From Fuerstiella sp. (GTDB lineage: Bacteria; Planctomycetota; Planctomycetia; Planctomycetales; Planctomycetaceae): a stretch of 64,000 nucleotides of DNA. The notes under the pieces are model-generated. The model had not been told where the DNA came from. It did not search any database and saw only the letters and a program-made list of their open reading frames with translations. Both the position numbers and the translations under genes were made by a program. This document shows positions 1-8,854 of the stretch, piece by piece; within the stretch, counting starts at the first letter, position 1, and each line of letters opens with the position of its first letter. Location of the stretch: the NCBI GenBank assembly GCA_022447225.1, contig JAKVAZ010000001.1, positions 277,822-341,821 of the forward strand, given 5' to 3'.

Positions 1-635
1 TCAGAACACTTCGAAACCAGACAGGGGACTCCATTCCACAGTGCAGTGGCTAGGTAATGCATTTGAGACATTGAGTCAAGATTGAACGTCAACAGGTGTT
101 TTAAATCTGTTTTTCTGATTCCGATTTGCTGCTGACTGGGCAGACCGGCCTGTACTCACACAATTGTAAAAATTGACTTCGTACAGTCCGGTGACGAAGT
201 CAGCGAGAATATCAAACATCGGTCGGGTAGAGACTGCATTCTTCAAATTGTTATGTTGCTGAATGATCGGCAGGAATCGCTGCTGCGGAAGAAATGTGCT
301 TCCGGACAGGTGGATTCTGTCTGCTATTCCCATTTCACTCTTGGTCATTTAGTGTTGTCCTTACCGATCAGTTCCGCTATCAGCCACGTTTGCTGTTTTC
401 GCGAACGCGTGATTTGTGACGAAACTTTCTATATTTCAATACAAGTGAAGTGTGGCTGATTTCATCTGTTGAACTGTACTGATCTGACGTTTATCTGCGG
501 CTGACAAGGTCGGAACGAGGCAGGATGCCGATGTGTGCACTCTTCAGACAGATACCGGATTCAGTTTACGCCCAGTCCACCGCCACACCCTTGAGTGATG
601 GCGCAGGTCGCTGACCGCAGAGGAAGCTAACGGCA
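1..635. other. Left-end region without a recognised gene
   Basis: No protein family is recognisable here. A 90-codon open frame on the minus strand (348 to 76) and a 68-codon frame on the plus strand (253-459) overlap each other. Neither has a convincing ribosome binding site or family signature, so neither is called. The last part, around 619-626, supplies the AGAGGAAG ribosome binding site of the following sulfotransferase gene. Confidence 0.5.
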
Positions 636-1298
636 ATGATCGTTTCGTTTGACAAAAAATTCCTGTTTTGCCACCTGCTGCGTACTGGCGGGACGAGCAT
701 CAAGAGAGCATTGAAACCGTATTCGTCCCAGCCGGAACGCTTCATGGAAAATCGGATTCTGAGAGCTCTTGGAATTCGGATCAATCACTGGACGGCCTAC
801 GAGCGGAAGTGGTTTCGTGGCCACACCTCAGCCGGGATTGCTAAATGCAACATGCCGTCAGACGTTTGGTCTGATCTGTTTCGGTTCACGATTGTCCGTA
901 ACCCGTTTGACCGGATGGTCTCTTTGTATCACCATCTGCCGCGTCACAAATCAGGCCGTGGCGTTCGCGATCTGACATTTCATGAGTTTGTCAATACGTG
1001 GAGCAGACGCCCGGAATTTCAGCAGAAACCGTTGATTACGGATGAGAACGGAAAGTTACTAGTGGATTTTGTGGGTCACTTCGAGTCGTTGCGGGAGGAC
1101 TTCCGTTACATCTGCCAGAAGATTGGCCTTGAAGCGGATCTGGAGCACGCCAACGCGTCCCCTCGACAGCGGGATTATCGTGACTACTACACCCCGGAAC
1201 TGATCAGTGTGGTTCAGGAAGTGTTTTCTGACGATTTGGAATCATTTGGATACCAGTTCTCGGTACCTGAATCAGACGGGCGACTGAACGCAGCGTAA
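636..1298 (+). CDS. Sulfotransferase family 2 protein (polysaccharide sulfation)
   Basis: This 220-residue protein matches the PAPS-dependent carbohydrate sulfotransferase fold (Sulfotransfer_2). A P-loop-like 5'-phosphosulfate loop lies near residues 13-20 (LLRTGGTSIKRAL), and the 3'-phosphate loop lies near residues 86-99 (FTIVRNPFDRMVSLYHH, with the conserved Arg, Asn-Pro and Ser). The ATG is preceded by AGAGGAAG at a good distance. A second member of the family lies at 7977-8666 and is alignable along most of its length, so the two look like paralogues. The context of O-acyltransferases and glycosyltransferases suggests that it sulfates a surface or secreted glycan. The acceptor cannot be read from the sequence. 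The first loop departs from the usual Pro-Lys-Thr-Ala form (RTGGTS). Confidence 0.85.
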   Translation: MIVSFDKKFLFCHLLRTGGTSIKRALKPYSSQPERFMENRILRALGIRINHWTAYERKWFRGHTSAGIAKCNMPSDVWSDLFRFTIVRNPFDRMVSLYHHLPRHKSGRGVRDLTFHEFVNTWSRRPEFQQKPLITDENGKLLVDFVGHFESLREDFRYICQKIGLEADLEHANASPRQRDYRDYYTPELISVVQEVFSDDLESFGYQFSVPESDGRLNAA

Positions 1299-1367
1299 AC
1301 AAAACAGTGAATGCGTCGGAAAAGGATTCGGTCAGTTTGCGCAGACTCCGGCAGCGTATCACCTGAC

Positions 1368-2786
1368 TCAGAATGAATGTTCCAGGGTAAATGCGGATTC
1401 CTTTTGCATTGACGACAGAATGAACAGGCCTCCATAGCTGCAAAACAGTGAGACGTAACCGAATGAATCCCCGAGAATTGCGTCGCTGTTTTCAAAAATC
1501 TCATTCAGTGGCAGGCAGCTTGGCAAATCTTCCACGTTTTCGTAATCCAGAACGCTTTCATGGAACTGGCTGTTGCTTTCGCAATAGAGTCGAAAAATCA
1601 GCGTGAGTGGTCCATCCGGCCGACCGTAGATTTCAGAGTATTCGGTAAGGTAAATTTTTGATCTGAGTCGAGCGGAAACAGTTGCCCAGTGGAACCGTTT
1701 CGGGGGTCGCTTCTCGTGAATGATTCCCAGTGAACATTCGAACGGCAGCAGATTGTTGTTCAGTTCGCCACTGATCGCTGTCACGATTCGAGCCGGCAGT
1801 TCTCCGTCCTGTCGCGCGAATGCAAGGCAGTCATTGTCCGTTTCAGTCATACTGATGAAGGTGCCGGTTTCAAAGTCTGTTTGCTGATCGCCGAGTGTCC
1901 ATGTGTACTTTCCCTGAGTGAATTTTGGATAGACAACCACTTCACACTTTGTCCTGTCAATGATCTCAGCAGGGATCTTCATGTATGCGGGTTTTTCGGC
2001 CTTCAGAGTGTTGGTGGAATGCGCTGTGTAGTCGAAATTGCTGTGCGTGACCTGTACGTGTCCGGTCGGCGAATGGCGCCACACAATCAGCAGCCTGGTG
2101 AACGATGAATGGTTGTTGAAGTGGATCGTTGCCCAGCCATCCTCACCATCAAGAAATTTCTTGTATCCCGGGCAGCGTTCTTCCAGGTCAAAGCGCAGTG
2201 TTGCATAGGGCGGAATCACATCGATCGGACAGTGTCTTTCCAGGTTTTCTCCGCGCCGGCTGGTGATGATGATTCTGCCGGTCTGTTTTTCCACAGGCAA
2301 ATGTCCGTTGTGGAATACAGCAAGATTCTCGATATCTGCGGCGCTCCGCAGTGTCCAGCAGCTTTCGCGTCCGGTGGTCAGACTGTTTCCGTCTTCCAGT
2401 TCCGTCAGAGAATGATTCCGGCCGTATGAGTGAACCATTGATACTGATGTCTGGGTTTCGTAGATCGCCATGACGGCCGCGTAGGGAATCCGCAGGTTTT
2501 TGTTCCCAAACGCCTCGATCTCAACAGATCCCTCTTCGATCTCATCAACACCAAAATTGAGCACGTTTTGGTCTTCAAAATACCTTACGTGTCTGTTGAC
2601 CAGTTTTCCTTCCATGTCCCGGAGGGAAAACATCAGGCCGATCTCAAGTGAGTTCTTGAAGTCCCAGTAGTTTGAAACGGTGACTGTAGTTCTGATGCCC
2701 GGAGGTTTGTAAAAGATCGCCGACGACCTGAAGATATTTCCAAAGTCTGCTCGGTAGTTCCTGTCCTGATCGATGACAGATCCCAT
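1368..2786 (-). CDS. Conserved-looking hypothetical protein of the polysaccharide locus
   Basis: A 472-residue protein of no recognised family. It has no signal peptide or membrane span and is rich in beta-type segments. Stretches such as GRESCWTLRSAADIENLAVF and WATIHFNNHSSFTRLLIVWR look like a beta-sandwich protein. It is transcribed convergently with the sulfotransferase at 636-1298, with about 70 bases between the stops, and sits between that gene and an MBOAT acyltransferase. A role in making or displaying the glycan is only an inference from position. The ATG at 2786 begins MGSVIDQDRNYR. Coding character is good: long, uninterrupted and balanced in composition. Confidence 0.65.
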   Translation of the reverse strand: MGSVIDQDRNYRADFGNIFRSSAIFYKPPGIRTTVTVSNYWDFKNSLEIGLMFSLRDMEGKLVNRHVRYFEDQNVLNFGVDEIEEGSVEIEAFGNKNLRIPYAAVMAIYETQTSVSMVHSYGRNHSLTELEDGNSLTTGRESCWTLRSAADIENLAVFHNGHLPVEKQTGRIIITSRRGENLERHCPIDVIPPYATLRFDLEERCPGYKKFLDGEDGWATIHFNNHSSFTRLLIVWRHSPTGHVQVTHSNFDYTAHSTNTLKAEKPAYMKIPAEIIDRTKCEVVVYPKFTQGKYTWTLGDQQTDFETGTFISMTETDNDCLAFARQDGELPARIVTAISGELNNNLLPFECSLGIIHEKRPPKRFHWATVSARLRSKIYLTEYSEIYGRPDGPLTLIFRLYCESNSQFHESVLDYENVEDLPSCLPLNEIFENSDAILGDSFGYVSLFCSYGGLFILSSMQKESAFTLEHSF

Positions 2787-3196
2787 GGATACGTCCCTGT
2801 TCTGTCTGAGAATAAGAGTTCTGATCAGTTGACGGAAATTAATTTCTACCGCATGTGTTGAAGCGCTGTGTGAGGCCGTCTACCACAACGAATGAGTCCG
2901 ATTCGCCGGCTTCTTAGCCAAATCGGACATCTGCTTCAAGATCTGACCTGTCAGACCCTGGTCCGTTGTCTGCATGGCGTACTAATCCGGTTTTGTCCCG
3001 TGAAACTTGATCTTGATCCAAAAAACGGACTGGATGTACGCTCACTCTGTGCCGTTGTTCTTTCATCGTGTCTGTCGGTGCACAGCGCAATTCCGGTTCC
3101 GTGCCGATGGCCGCAGGTCTGGTTGATTCGGGTCGCCCTGAGGTCAGTAACTGATTCTTCGGCAGTGTCTCGCTTTCGGGCAGCAGGACCCTGAAC
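2787..3196. other. Divergent intergenic region
   Basis: About 410 bases between the minus-strand hypothetical gene and the plus-strand MBOAT gene, so it should contain both promoters. Short overlapping frames occur on both strands but none has a family signature. The AGGA at 3185-3188 serves as ribosome binding site for the next gene. Confidence 0.45.
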
Positions 3197-4636
3197 ATGC
3201 TCTTCAACTCCCTTGAGTTTGCGGTTTTCCTGCCGATCGTTCTGACGTTGTTCTGGTGGCGGCCGATCCGCTGCGACCTGAAACGACAGAATGTGTTCGT
3301 GAGCGCAGCAAGTTATCTGTTCTACGGATGGTGGGACTATCGTTTTCTGACCCTCATTCTGTTCAGCACACTGGTTGACTATCTGGTCGGGAGGGAACTT
3401 GGGAAGACAAATGTTCCCGGACGCCGAAAGGCACTTCTATGGACCAGCATCGTGGTTAATCTGGGTTTCCTGGGTTTTTTCAAATACTGCAATTTTTTCG
3501 CCGATTCGTTCGTCAGTGCATTCACGTTTTTTGGGGCTCAAATCAGCAGCTCGTCACTGAGTATCGTTTTGCCGGTCGGAATCAGTTTCTATACACTGCA
3601 GACGCTGAGCTATACGATCGATGTCTATCGCCGTCGCCTGGGACCCACACATGACTTCTTTGCATTTGCGGCGTTTGTCAGCTTCTTTCCTCAGCTTGTA
3701 GCCGGTCCAGTTGAACGTGCCACGAACCTGTTACCCCAGTTCACACGCTCTCGCATCTTCGACTACACCACGGCAACCGACGGCCTGCGCCAGATTCTTT
3801 GGGGAATGTTCACCAAGGTCGTGATTGCTGACAACTGTGCTGCCTGCGCAAATGCGGTGTTCAACAATTCCGAATCGTACGGCGGAACAACACTGATCGC
3901 CGGCGTCATTTTTTTCAGTTTTCAGGTGTACGGTGACTTCTCGGGGTATTCCAATATTGCGATCGGAACGGCGAAACTGTTTGGTTTTGACCTGATGCGG
4001 AACTTTGCATACCCGTACTTCTCTCGTGACATTGCTGAATTTTGGCGTCGGTGGCACATCTCACTGTCTACCTGGTTCCGCGACTACCTTTACATACCGC
4101 TGGGCGGGAGTCGCAGAGGCTCCTGGGTGAGTGTCAGAAACGTATTTGTGGTCTTCCTGGTAAGCGGACTGTGGCATGGAGCCAACTGGACGTTTGTCGT
4201 CTGGGGAGCACTCAATGCCGTTTTCTTCCTCCCGCTGCTGTTGCTCAAACGAAACAGAAACTATACCGATACAGTGGCATCAGGCAGATCGGTCCCGTCG
4301 TGGCGCGAACTGAGTGCGATGGCTACCACGTTCAGCCTCACGACATTTGCGTGGATCTTTTTTCGCGCTGAGTCGGTTGGTCACGCGGCGGGTTATATTC
4401 GGAATATATTTTCAGCGTCACTGTTTGCATGGCCTGAAGTGTTTCCGGCAGACGTTGTGTGCCTGGTTGCCCTGTTTGTGGCGACTGAATGGCACGGTCG
4501 ACACCAGTCATATGCAATTGCCGGTTTTGGTATTCGCTGGCCAAGGGTTGCTCGCTGGGCCCTGTACTACGGTATCTGCATCGCTATTGTGGCCATTGGT
4601 GGCGAGCAGCAGGACTTCATCTATTTTCAGTTCTGA
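3197..4636 (+). CDS. MBOAT family O-acyltransferase (AlgI-like)
   Basis: A 479-residue polytopic membrane protein of the membrane-bound O-acyltransferase family, AlgI/DltB branch. It probably moves acyl groups across the inner membrane to acetylate an exported polysaccharide. Hallmarks seen are an early YLFYGWWDYRF segment, FFPQLVAGPVERA, the WHISLSTWFRDYLYIPLGG block, and the invariant membrane His in SGLWHGANWTFVVWG. It ends in the typical IYFQF. Length fits the family (450-500). AGGA lies eight bases before the ATG. A second MBOAT protein (13304-14761, minus) is closely similar, including the C-terminal IYFQF. This copy has no SGNH partner directly next to it; the SGNH-like protein at 8855 may serve it. 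Confidence 0.93.
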   Translation: MLFNSLEFAVFLPIVLTLFWWRPIRCDLKRQNVFVSAASYLFYGWWDYRFLTLILFSTLVDYLVGRELGKTNVPGRRKALLWTSIVVNLGFLGFFKYCNFFADSFVSAFTFFGAQISSSSLSIVLPVGISFYTLQTLSYTIDVYRRRLGPTHDFFAFAAFVSFFPQLVAGPVERATNLLPQFTRSRIFDYTTATDGLRQILWGMFTKVVIADNCAACANAVFNNSESYGGTTLIAGVIFFSFQVYGDFSGYSNIAIGTAKLFGFDLMRNFAYPYFSRDIAEFWRRWHISLSTWFRDYLYIPLGGSRRGSWVSVRNVFVVFLVSGLWHGANWTFVVWGALNAVFFLPLLLLKRNRNYTDTVASGRSVPSWRELSAMATTFSLTTFAWIFFRAESVGHAAGYIRNIFSASLFAWPEVFPADVVCLVALFVATEWHGRHQSYAIAGFGIRWPRVARWALYYGICIAIVAIGGEQQDFIYFQF

Positions 4637-5100
4637 ACCGTTGGAACCGGCTACCGACGAAGAATGCATATTCGAGCTCGGAGCCACATTGGCCGGACTG
4701 AGCACAGAGTACTCAGACAATGTTGGAATTGACTGAATCTCAACATGTCGGGATAAGCATGCCCTTTCCACTCACCACGTACTCCGGTGGATCTCTTCGG
4801 TTTGGCGGGTTCTGGCGGACCCGGTTCGGCATCGTCAGGCGACCTGTCTCAAGTCATTGAACGTGAAACGACGGGACTGTTGCCGGCTGACTGTCATTCG
4901 AAGTCTCAGTGCCTGAAGCCTTCCTTCCGCCATCTGTGACTGTTTTGAAACGCCTCTTGATTGAATTGCTGTGCGCTTCATAAGCTTTATGGAGGGGAAA
5001 GCGACCGGCGGGAACTCTGTTCGGGGCCACCGGATGCAGCGATCACTTCTCAACAGTGTGTTTCACTCCCTATACGCATAAATTGAATCGAATTTTTGCA
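4637..5100. other. Intergenic region before the hisF-like gene
   Basis: About 460 bases with no convincing gene. Overlapping short frames on both strands show no family signature. It separates the MBOAT gene from the hisF-hisH-wbpG set and probably holds the promoter of the latter. No clear Shine-Dalgarno sequence stands before the ATG at 5101. Confidence 0.45.
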
Positions 5101-5949
5101 ATGAGCACCGTACGCGTCATACCGCGTTTGGACATCAAGGGTCCGAATCTGGTCAAAGGGATTCACCTGGAGGGCCTGCGTGTTCTTGGACGGCCCGAAG
5201 AATTTGCACGATTTTACTACGATCACGGAGCAGATGAGCTGATTTACCAGGATGTGGTCGCCAGTCTCTATGAGAGAAACAGTCTGCACGAGGTCGTCTC
5301 ACTCACGGTAAAAGATATCTTTATCCCGCTGACTGTGGGCGGGGGGATACGTTCGCTTGATGACATTTCCGCTGTCCTCGCGGCCGGTGCTGATAAGGTC
5401 GCCATTAACACTGCCGCGATCCAAAATCCGGATTTGATCAGCAAGGCCGCGATGCGATTCGGTTCTTCAACAATTGTTGTGGCCATTGAGAGTATTCGTC
5501 AGCCGGATGGAACCTACAAAGCCTATACGGATAATGGTCGCGAATACACTGGTGTGGATTCTGTTGAGTGGGCTCGACGGGTGGAAACTCTTGGCGCAGG
5601 AGAGATTCTGGCAACATCTGTGGACTGTGACGGAACAGGAGAAGGATACGACCACGAATTGACGAAGTTGATCGCAGATTCGGTTTCGATTCCGGTGATC
5701 GCTCACGGTGGCCCTGGTGAGTCAGGGCAGGTGTCGGAAGTCATTCAGTCGACAGGTGTTGATGCCGTTGCCGTTGCAAGTCTGCTGCATTATGACGTCC
5801 TCCGACACATGTCGAGGACCGGCGATCTATCCAGTGAAGGGAACACGGAATTCCTTCGCAGTGGTCGCAATGTGAGTCGAATCCAGGCCACCGGACTGCC
5901 GGATCTGAAACGAAATCTGGCTGACATCGGTATCAATGTACGTCAATAA
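5101..5949 (+). CDS. hisF: HisF-like cyclase subunit of a sugar-amidination set
   Basis: A 282-residue (beta/alpha)8 protein of the HisA/HisF family. The N-terminus RLDIKGPNLVKGIHLEGLRV is typical of the HisF copies found in O-antigen loci rather than of histidine operons. The first catalytic Asp is kept (RLDIKG), but the second region reads VVAIESIR where histidine HisF proteins have IDAKR. In such loci HisF and HisH deliver ammonia from glutamine to a WbpG-type amidotransferase. The next two genes are exactly hisH and wbpG, 11 and 47 bases apart, so an operon is likely. An in-frame ATG at 5056 is possible, but the alignment of the conserved N-terminus favours 5101. A role in histidine synthesis is unlikely given the context. 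Confidence 0.9.
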   Translation: MSTVRVIPRLDIKGPNLVKGIHLEGLRVLGRPEEFARFYYDHGADELIYQDVVASLYERNSLHEVVSLTVKDIFIPLTVGGGIRSLDDISAVLAAGADKVAINTAAIQNPDLISKAAMRFGSSTIVVAIESIRQPDGTYKAYTDNGREYTGVDSVEWARRVETLGAGEILATSVDCDGTGEGYDHELTKLIADSVSIPVIAHGGPGESGQVSEVIQSTGVDAVAVASLLHYDVLRHMSRTGDLSSEGNTEFLRSGRNVSRIQATGLPDLKRNLADIGINVRQ

Positions 5950-5960
5950 GTGATCCCACC

Positions 5961-6608
5961 ATGGCTTTGCCCCGAGTCCAGATCATCGATTACCGGCTGG
6001 GTAATCTCTTCAGTATTCAGCAGGCGTGTCGGTATGTGGGGCTGGACGCTTTCGTCTCAGCTTCTGCGGAACAGCTGGAAACCGTAGACGGTATCATTTT
6101 GCCGGGGGTTGGCGCTTTCGGGAACGCAATGCAAAGCCTCAACGATTTGCAGTTGACTGAGCCCCTCAGGCAGGTGGCAAAAGCCGGCAAACCCCTGTTG
6201 GGGATCTGTCTGGGAATGCAGTTGCTGTTCGAATCAAGCGAAGAATTCGGTGAACATCAGGGGCTGGGGCTTATATCCGGCAGAATCAGCCGGATTCCGG
6301 ATCAGATCCTGAATCGCAAACAGTATCGAGTCCCGAATGTTGGCTGGAGCCGCATCATATTTGAGGGGCATGTACAGCAGGAAACATTCCTTAGCGGCAT
6401 TTCTGACAAGGAATTTATGTATTTCGTGCACTCTTACTGTGCACAGTCGGTTCAGGAGTCTGACCGATTGACGATGACCGAATACGGTGAGTTTCGGTAT
6501 TGCTCTGCTGTACTGCACGGCAGTATCCTTGGCTGTCAGTTTCATCCGGAAAAAAGCGCACGGGCGGGATTGCAGCTCTACGAAAACTGGGCCTGCTCGC
6601 TTCGTTGA
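5961..6608 (+). CDS. hisH: HisH-like glutamine amidotransferase subunit
   Basis: A 215-residue class I glutamine amidotransferase. The nucleophile Cys is in GKPLLGICLGMQLLFE (near residue 82), the oxyanion region is LPGVGAFGNAM, and the His-Glu pair is in GCQFHPEKS near residue 194. It should hydrolyse glutamine and pass ammonia to its HisF partner encoded just upstream. With the downstream PP-loop amidotransferase it forms the trio known from Pseudomonas O-antigen loci (WbpH-WbpI-WbpG type), which makes acetamidino sugars. Full length for HisH. Confidence 0.92.
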   Translation: MALPRVQIIDYRLGNLFSIQQACRYVGLDAFVSASAEQLETVDGIILPGVGAFGNAMQSLNDLQLTEPLRQVAKAGKPLLGICLGMQLLFESSEEFGEHQGLGLISGRISRIPDQILNRKQYRVPNVGWSRIIFEGHVQQETFLSGISDKEFMYFVHSYCAQSVQESDRLTMTEYGEFRYCSAVLHGSILGCQFHPEKSARAGLQLYENWACSLR

Positions 6609-6655
6609 GGTTTTCTTTGCGCTCAACAGACGGCCGCCAAAGAAAGGAATCTTTG

Positions 6656-7909
6656 ATGCCGCAGACAAATGAGACCTTCTACGGCCTTCCGTCCGAGGTT
6701 AGGTTTTGCCGACGTTGTGTGATGTCCAATCAGCGTCCGGCTTCTGCTGTCGAGTTCCGACACACAATTGACTCAAAGAAAACCACTCTGGCATTCGACA
6801 GGGAAAGTGTCTGCGACGCCTGTCGTGTTACAGAACATAAAGAACAAATTGACTGGCGGCAGCGGGAAGAAGAACTACAGCAACTGCTGGACAAATACCG
6901 CAGCAAAGACGGTAGCTATGACTGCATCGTTCCCGGGAGCGGCGGAAAGGACAGTGCCTTCCAGGCCCATGTCCTCAAATACAAATACGGTATGAACCCA
7001 CTCACGGTTACCTGGCCGCCAATTCTGTATACCGAGTACGGATACGAAAACTGGAAGAACTGGCTGGACGTCGGAGGGTTCGACAACATTTCATTCACCC
7101 GAAACGGGCGGGTGATGAAACTGCTGACGAAGTTGTCGATTGAAAACCTGTTTCACCCGTTCCAGACATTCATTCTTGGGCAAAAAAATCTCGGACCAAA
7201 ACTGGCAGCGCGACTCGGTATTCCGCTGGTCTTTTACGGTGAGAATGAAGCCGAATACGGCAATCCGATCGCTGACACTGCGACCAGCCTTCGGAGTCGA
7301 TCCTACCACACGTTTCAGAACCTGAACGACATCTATCTTGGTGGATTGTCAATCAGCCGGCTGATAGAGCAATACGATATTTCGCTGAGCGATCTGATGT
7401 GTTTTCTGCCGGCTCAGGCGGAAGAACTCAGTCGTACGGACGTGCAGGTGCACTACCTGGGTTACTATCTGAAATGGACACCTCAGGAAGTCTACTACTA
7501 TGCCGTTGAGAATACCGGATTCAAGGCGCGACCGTTTCGTACGCAGGGTACCTACAGCAAGTACAACAGCATTGATGACAAAATTGATGACCTGCATTAC
7601 TACACCACGTATATAAAATTTGGCATTGGTCGCACCACTTACGATGCTTCGCAGGAAATACGTAACGCGCATGTCACCCGCGACGAAGGAATTGCTCTGG
7701 TTAATCGCTTCGAAGGTGAATTTCCGGATCGCTACTTTGAGGAAGTCATGGATTACATTGGAATTCGTCCCGAAGAGTTCCATGCAATGACCGACCGATT
7801 TCGATCGCCACATCTGTGGGGGCAGAACTCATCAGGCGACTGGAAGCTAAGACATACGGTTGGAGGCACCGGACTGGATGACACGCAGCAGGGCGTGAAA
7901 GCTGCGTAA
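6656..7909 (+). CDS. wbpG: N-acetyl sugar amidotransferase (WbpG/PseA-like)
   Basis: A 417-residue PP-loop ATP pyrophosphatase family enzyme. It begins with a zinc-type Cys motif (FCRRCVMSNQRP, then CDACR near residue 60) and has the ATP-binding PP-loop GSGGKDSAFQ near residue 98. This architecture matches the TIGR03573-type N-acetyl sugar amidotransferases, which activate the N-acetyl carbonyl and receive ammonia from HisF/HisH to form an acetamidino group. The ATG at 6656 is preceded by AAAGGA and gives a product starting MPQTNETFYG. An open frame continues upstream into hisH, but that part is not conserved-looking. The nucleotide-sugar substrate cannot be told from the sequence. Confidence 0.88.
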   Translation: MPQTNETFYGLPSEVRFCRRCVMSNQRPASAVEFRHTIDSKKTTLAFDRESVCDACRVTEHKEQIDWRQREEELQQLLDKYRSKDGSYDCIVPGSGGKDSAFQAHVLKYKYGMNPLTVTWPPILYTEYGYENWKNWLDVGGFDNISFTRNGRVMKLLTKLSIENLFHPFQTFILGQKNLGPKLAARLGIPLVFYGENEAEYGNPIADTATSLRSRSYHTFQNLNDIYLGGLSISRLIEQYDISLSDLMCFLPAQAEELSRTDVQVHYLGYYLKWTPQEVYYYAVENTGFKARPFRTQGTYSKYNSIDDKIDDLHYYTTYIKFGIGRTTYDASQEIRNAHVTRDEGIALVNRFEGEFPDRYFEEVMDYIGIRPEEFHAMTDRFRSPHLWGQNSSGDWKLRHTVGGTGLDDTQQGVKAA

Positions 7910-7976
7910 CAGCAGACACCTGCCCAAATGTCGGCATTTGGTGCAATGCCGACACAACCGCCAGGACTGAATAGTC

Positions 7977-8666
7977 ATGCTCATCTCTCACGACAGGCAG
8001 TTTTTATTTATCCATGTCCCAAAGACTGCTGGAACCAGCGTCACGAACTGTCTGAGTCAATATGCGAATCGGCCGGACACGATGTGGGAAAATCGGCTGC
8101 TGGCAGGGGTTGGCATCCATGTCAATCATATTGGACCGTGGCGTCGTAAGCGGTTCCGCGGACACTGCAGCGCAGCCGTCATTCAGCGAAACCTGCCAGC
8201 TGATGTTTTTCATAAACTGTTCAAATTCTCTTTTGTACGTAATCCGTGGGATTTGCTGGTTTCGCTGTACAATTTTATTCCTGCTCGTCCCAATCACAGA
8301 TACCAAAAGAGGGTCGCGGATATGTCGTTTCCGCGATTTGTCGACGAATGGACGACTCGGCAGGAGATCCTTCAGGCACCGCGGATTTGCGATCGCTATG
8401 GCAATAACCTGATGGATTTCGTTGGATACTTTGAGAATTTATCACAGGACTTTGCCACCGTCTGCAACCGCATCGGTGTTGCTCCGTCACTTCCGAAGGA
8501 CAATCGTTCAAAACATTCTGACTATCGGGGATTCTATACCGATGATCTGAAGGAACTGGTGGCTGAGCGTCTCGCACGCGATATCGAATTTTTTGGTTAC
8601 GACTTTGACGGGTGTTCAGCAGAGCGACGTCAGCAACTGCAACTGTCCGGGAAACTTGCTGCATAG
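7977..8666 (+). CDS. Sulfotransferase family 2 protein, second copy
   Basis: A 229-residue PAPS-dependent sulfotransferase with textbook loops: FIHVPKTAGTSVTNCL near residues 11-26 binds the 5'-phosphosulfate and FKFSFVRNPWDLLVSLYNF near residues 81-99 binds the 3'-phosphate. It aligns along its length with the protein at 636-1298 (shared RNP-D--VSLY, MWENRLLAGVGIHVNH against MENRILRALGIRINH, and the DFVGYFE segment). AGGA stands ten bases before the ATG. It lies 67 bases after wbpG in the same direction, so it may be transcribed with the amidination genes. It likely sulfates the same glycan at another position. Confidence 0.9.
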   Translation: MLISHDRQFLFIHVPKTAGTSVTNCLSQYANRPDTMWENRLLAGVGIHVNHIGPWRRKRFRGHCSAAVIQRNLPADVFHKLFKFSFVRNPWDLLVSLYNFIPARPNHRYQKRVADMSFPRFVDEWTTRQEILQAPRICDRYGNNLMDFVGYFENLSQDFATVCNRIGVAPSLPKDNRSKHSDYRGFYTDDLKELVAERLARDIEFFGYDFDGCSAERRQQLQLSGKLAA

Positions 8667-8854
8667 TACGTCACTGAAATTCGATGATCGATTCGAAGAA
8701 TTGTATGAGCTGTTGATTACCTGAGTAAAAGCGTGTCTTCGTTGTATCAAGTACCGCAAATCCACTGGCGCATAATCATTCAGCGAATTCCTGACAGAAC
8801 CCCGGCCAGTTTAGGCATTCCGTTGCGGTGGCGAATGCTGAAGGTGTCCAGGCG

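Noticed and set aside
76..348. 90-codon minus-strand open frame at the left end
   Set aside because: No family signature, no clear ribosome binding site, and it overlaps another short frame on the other strand.
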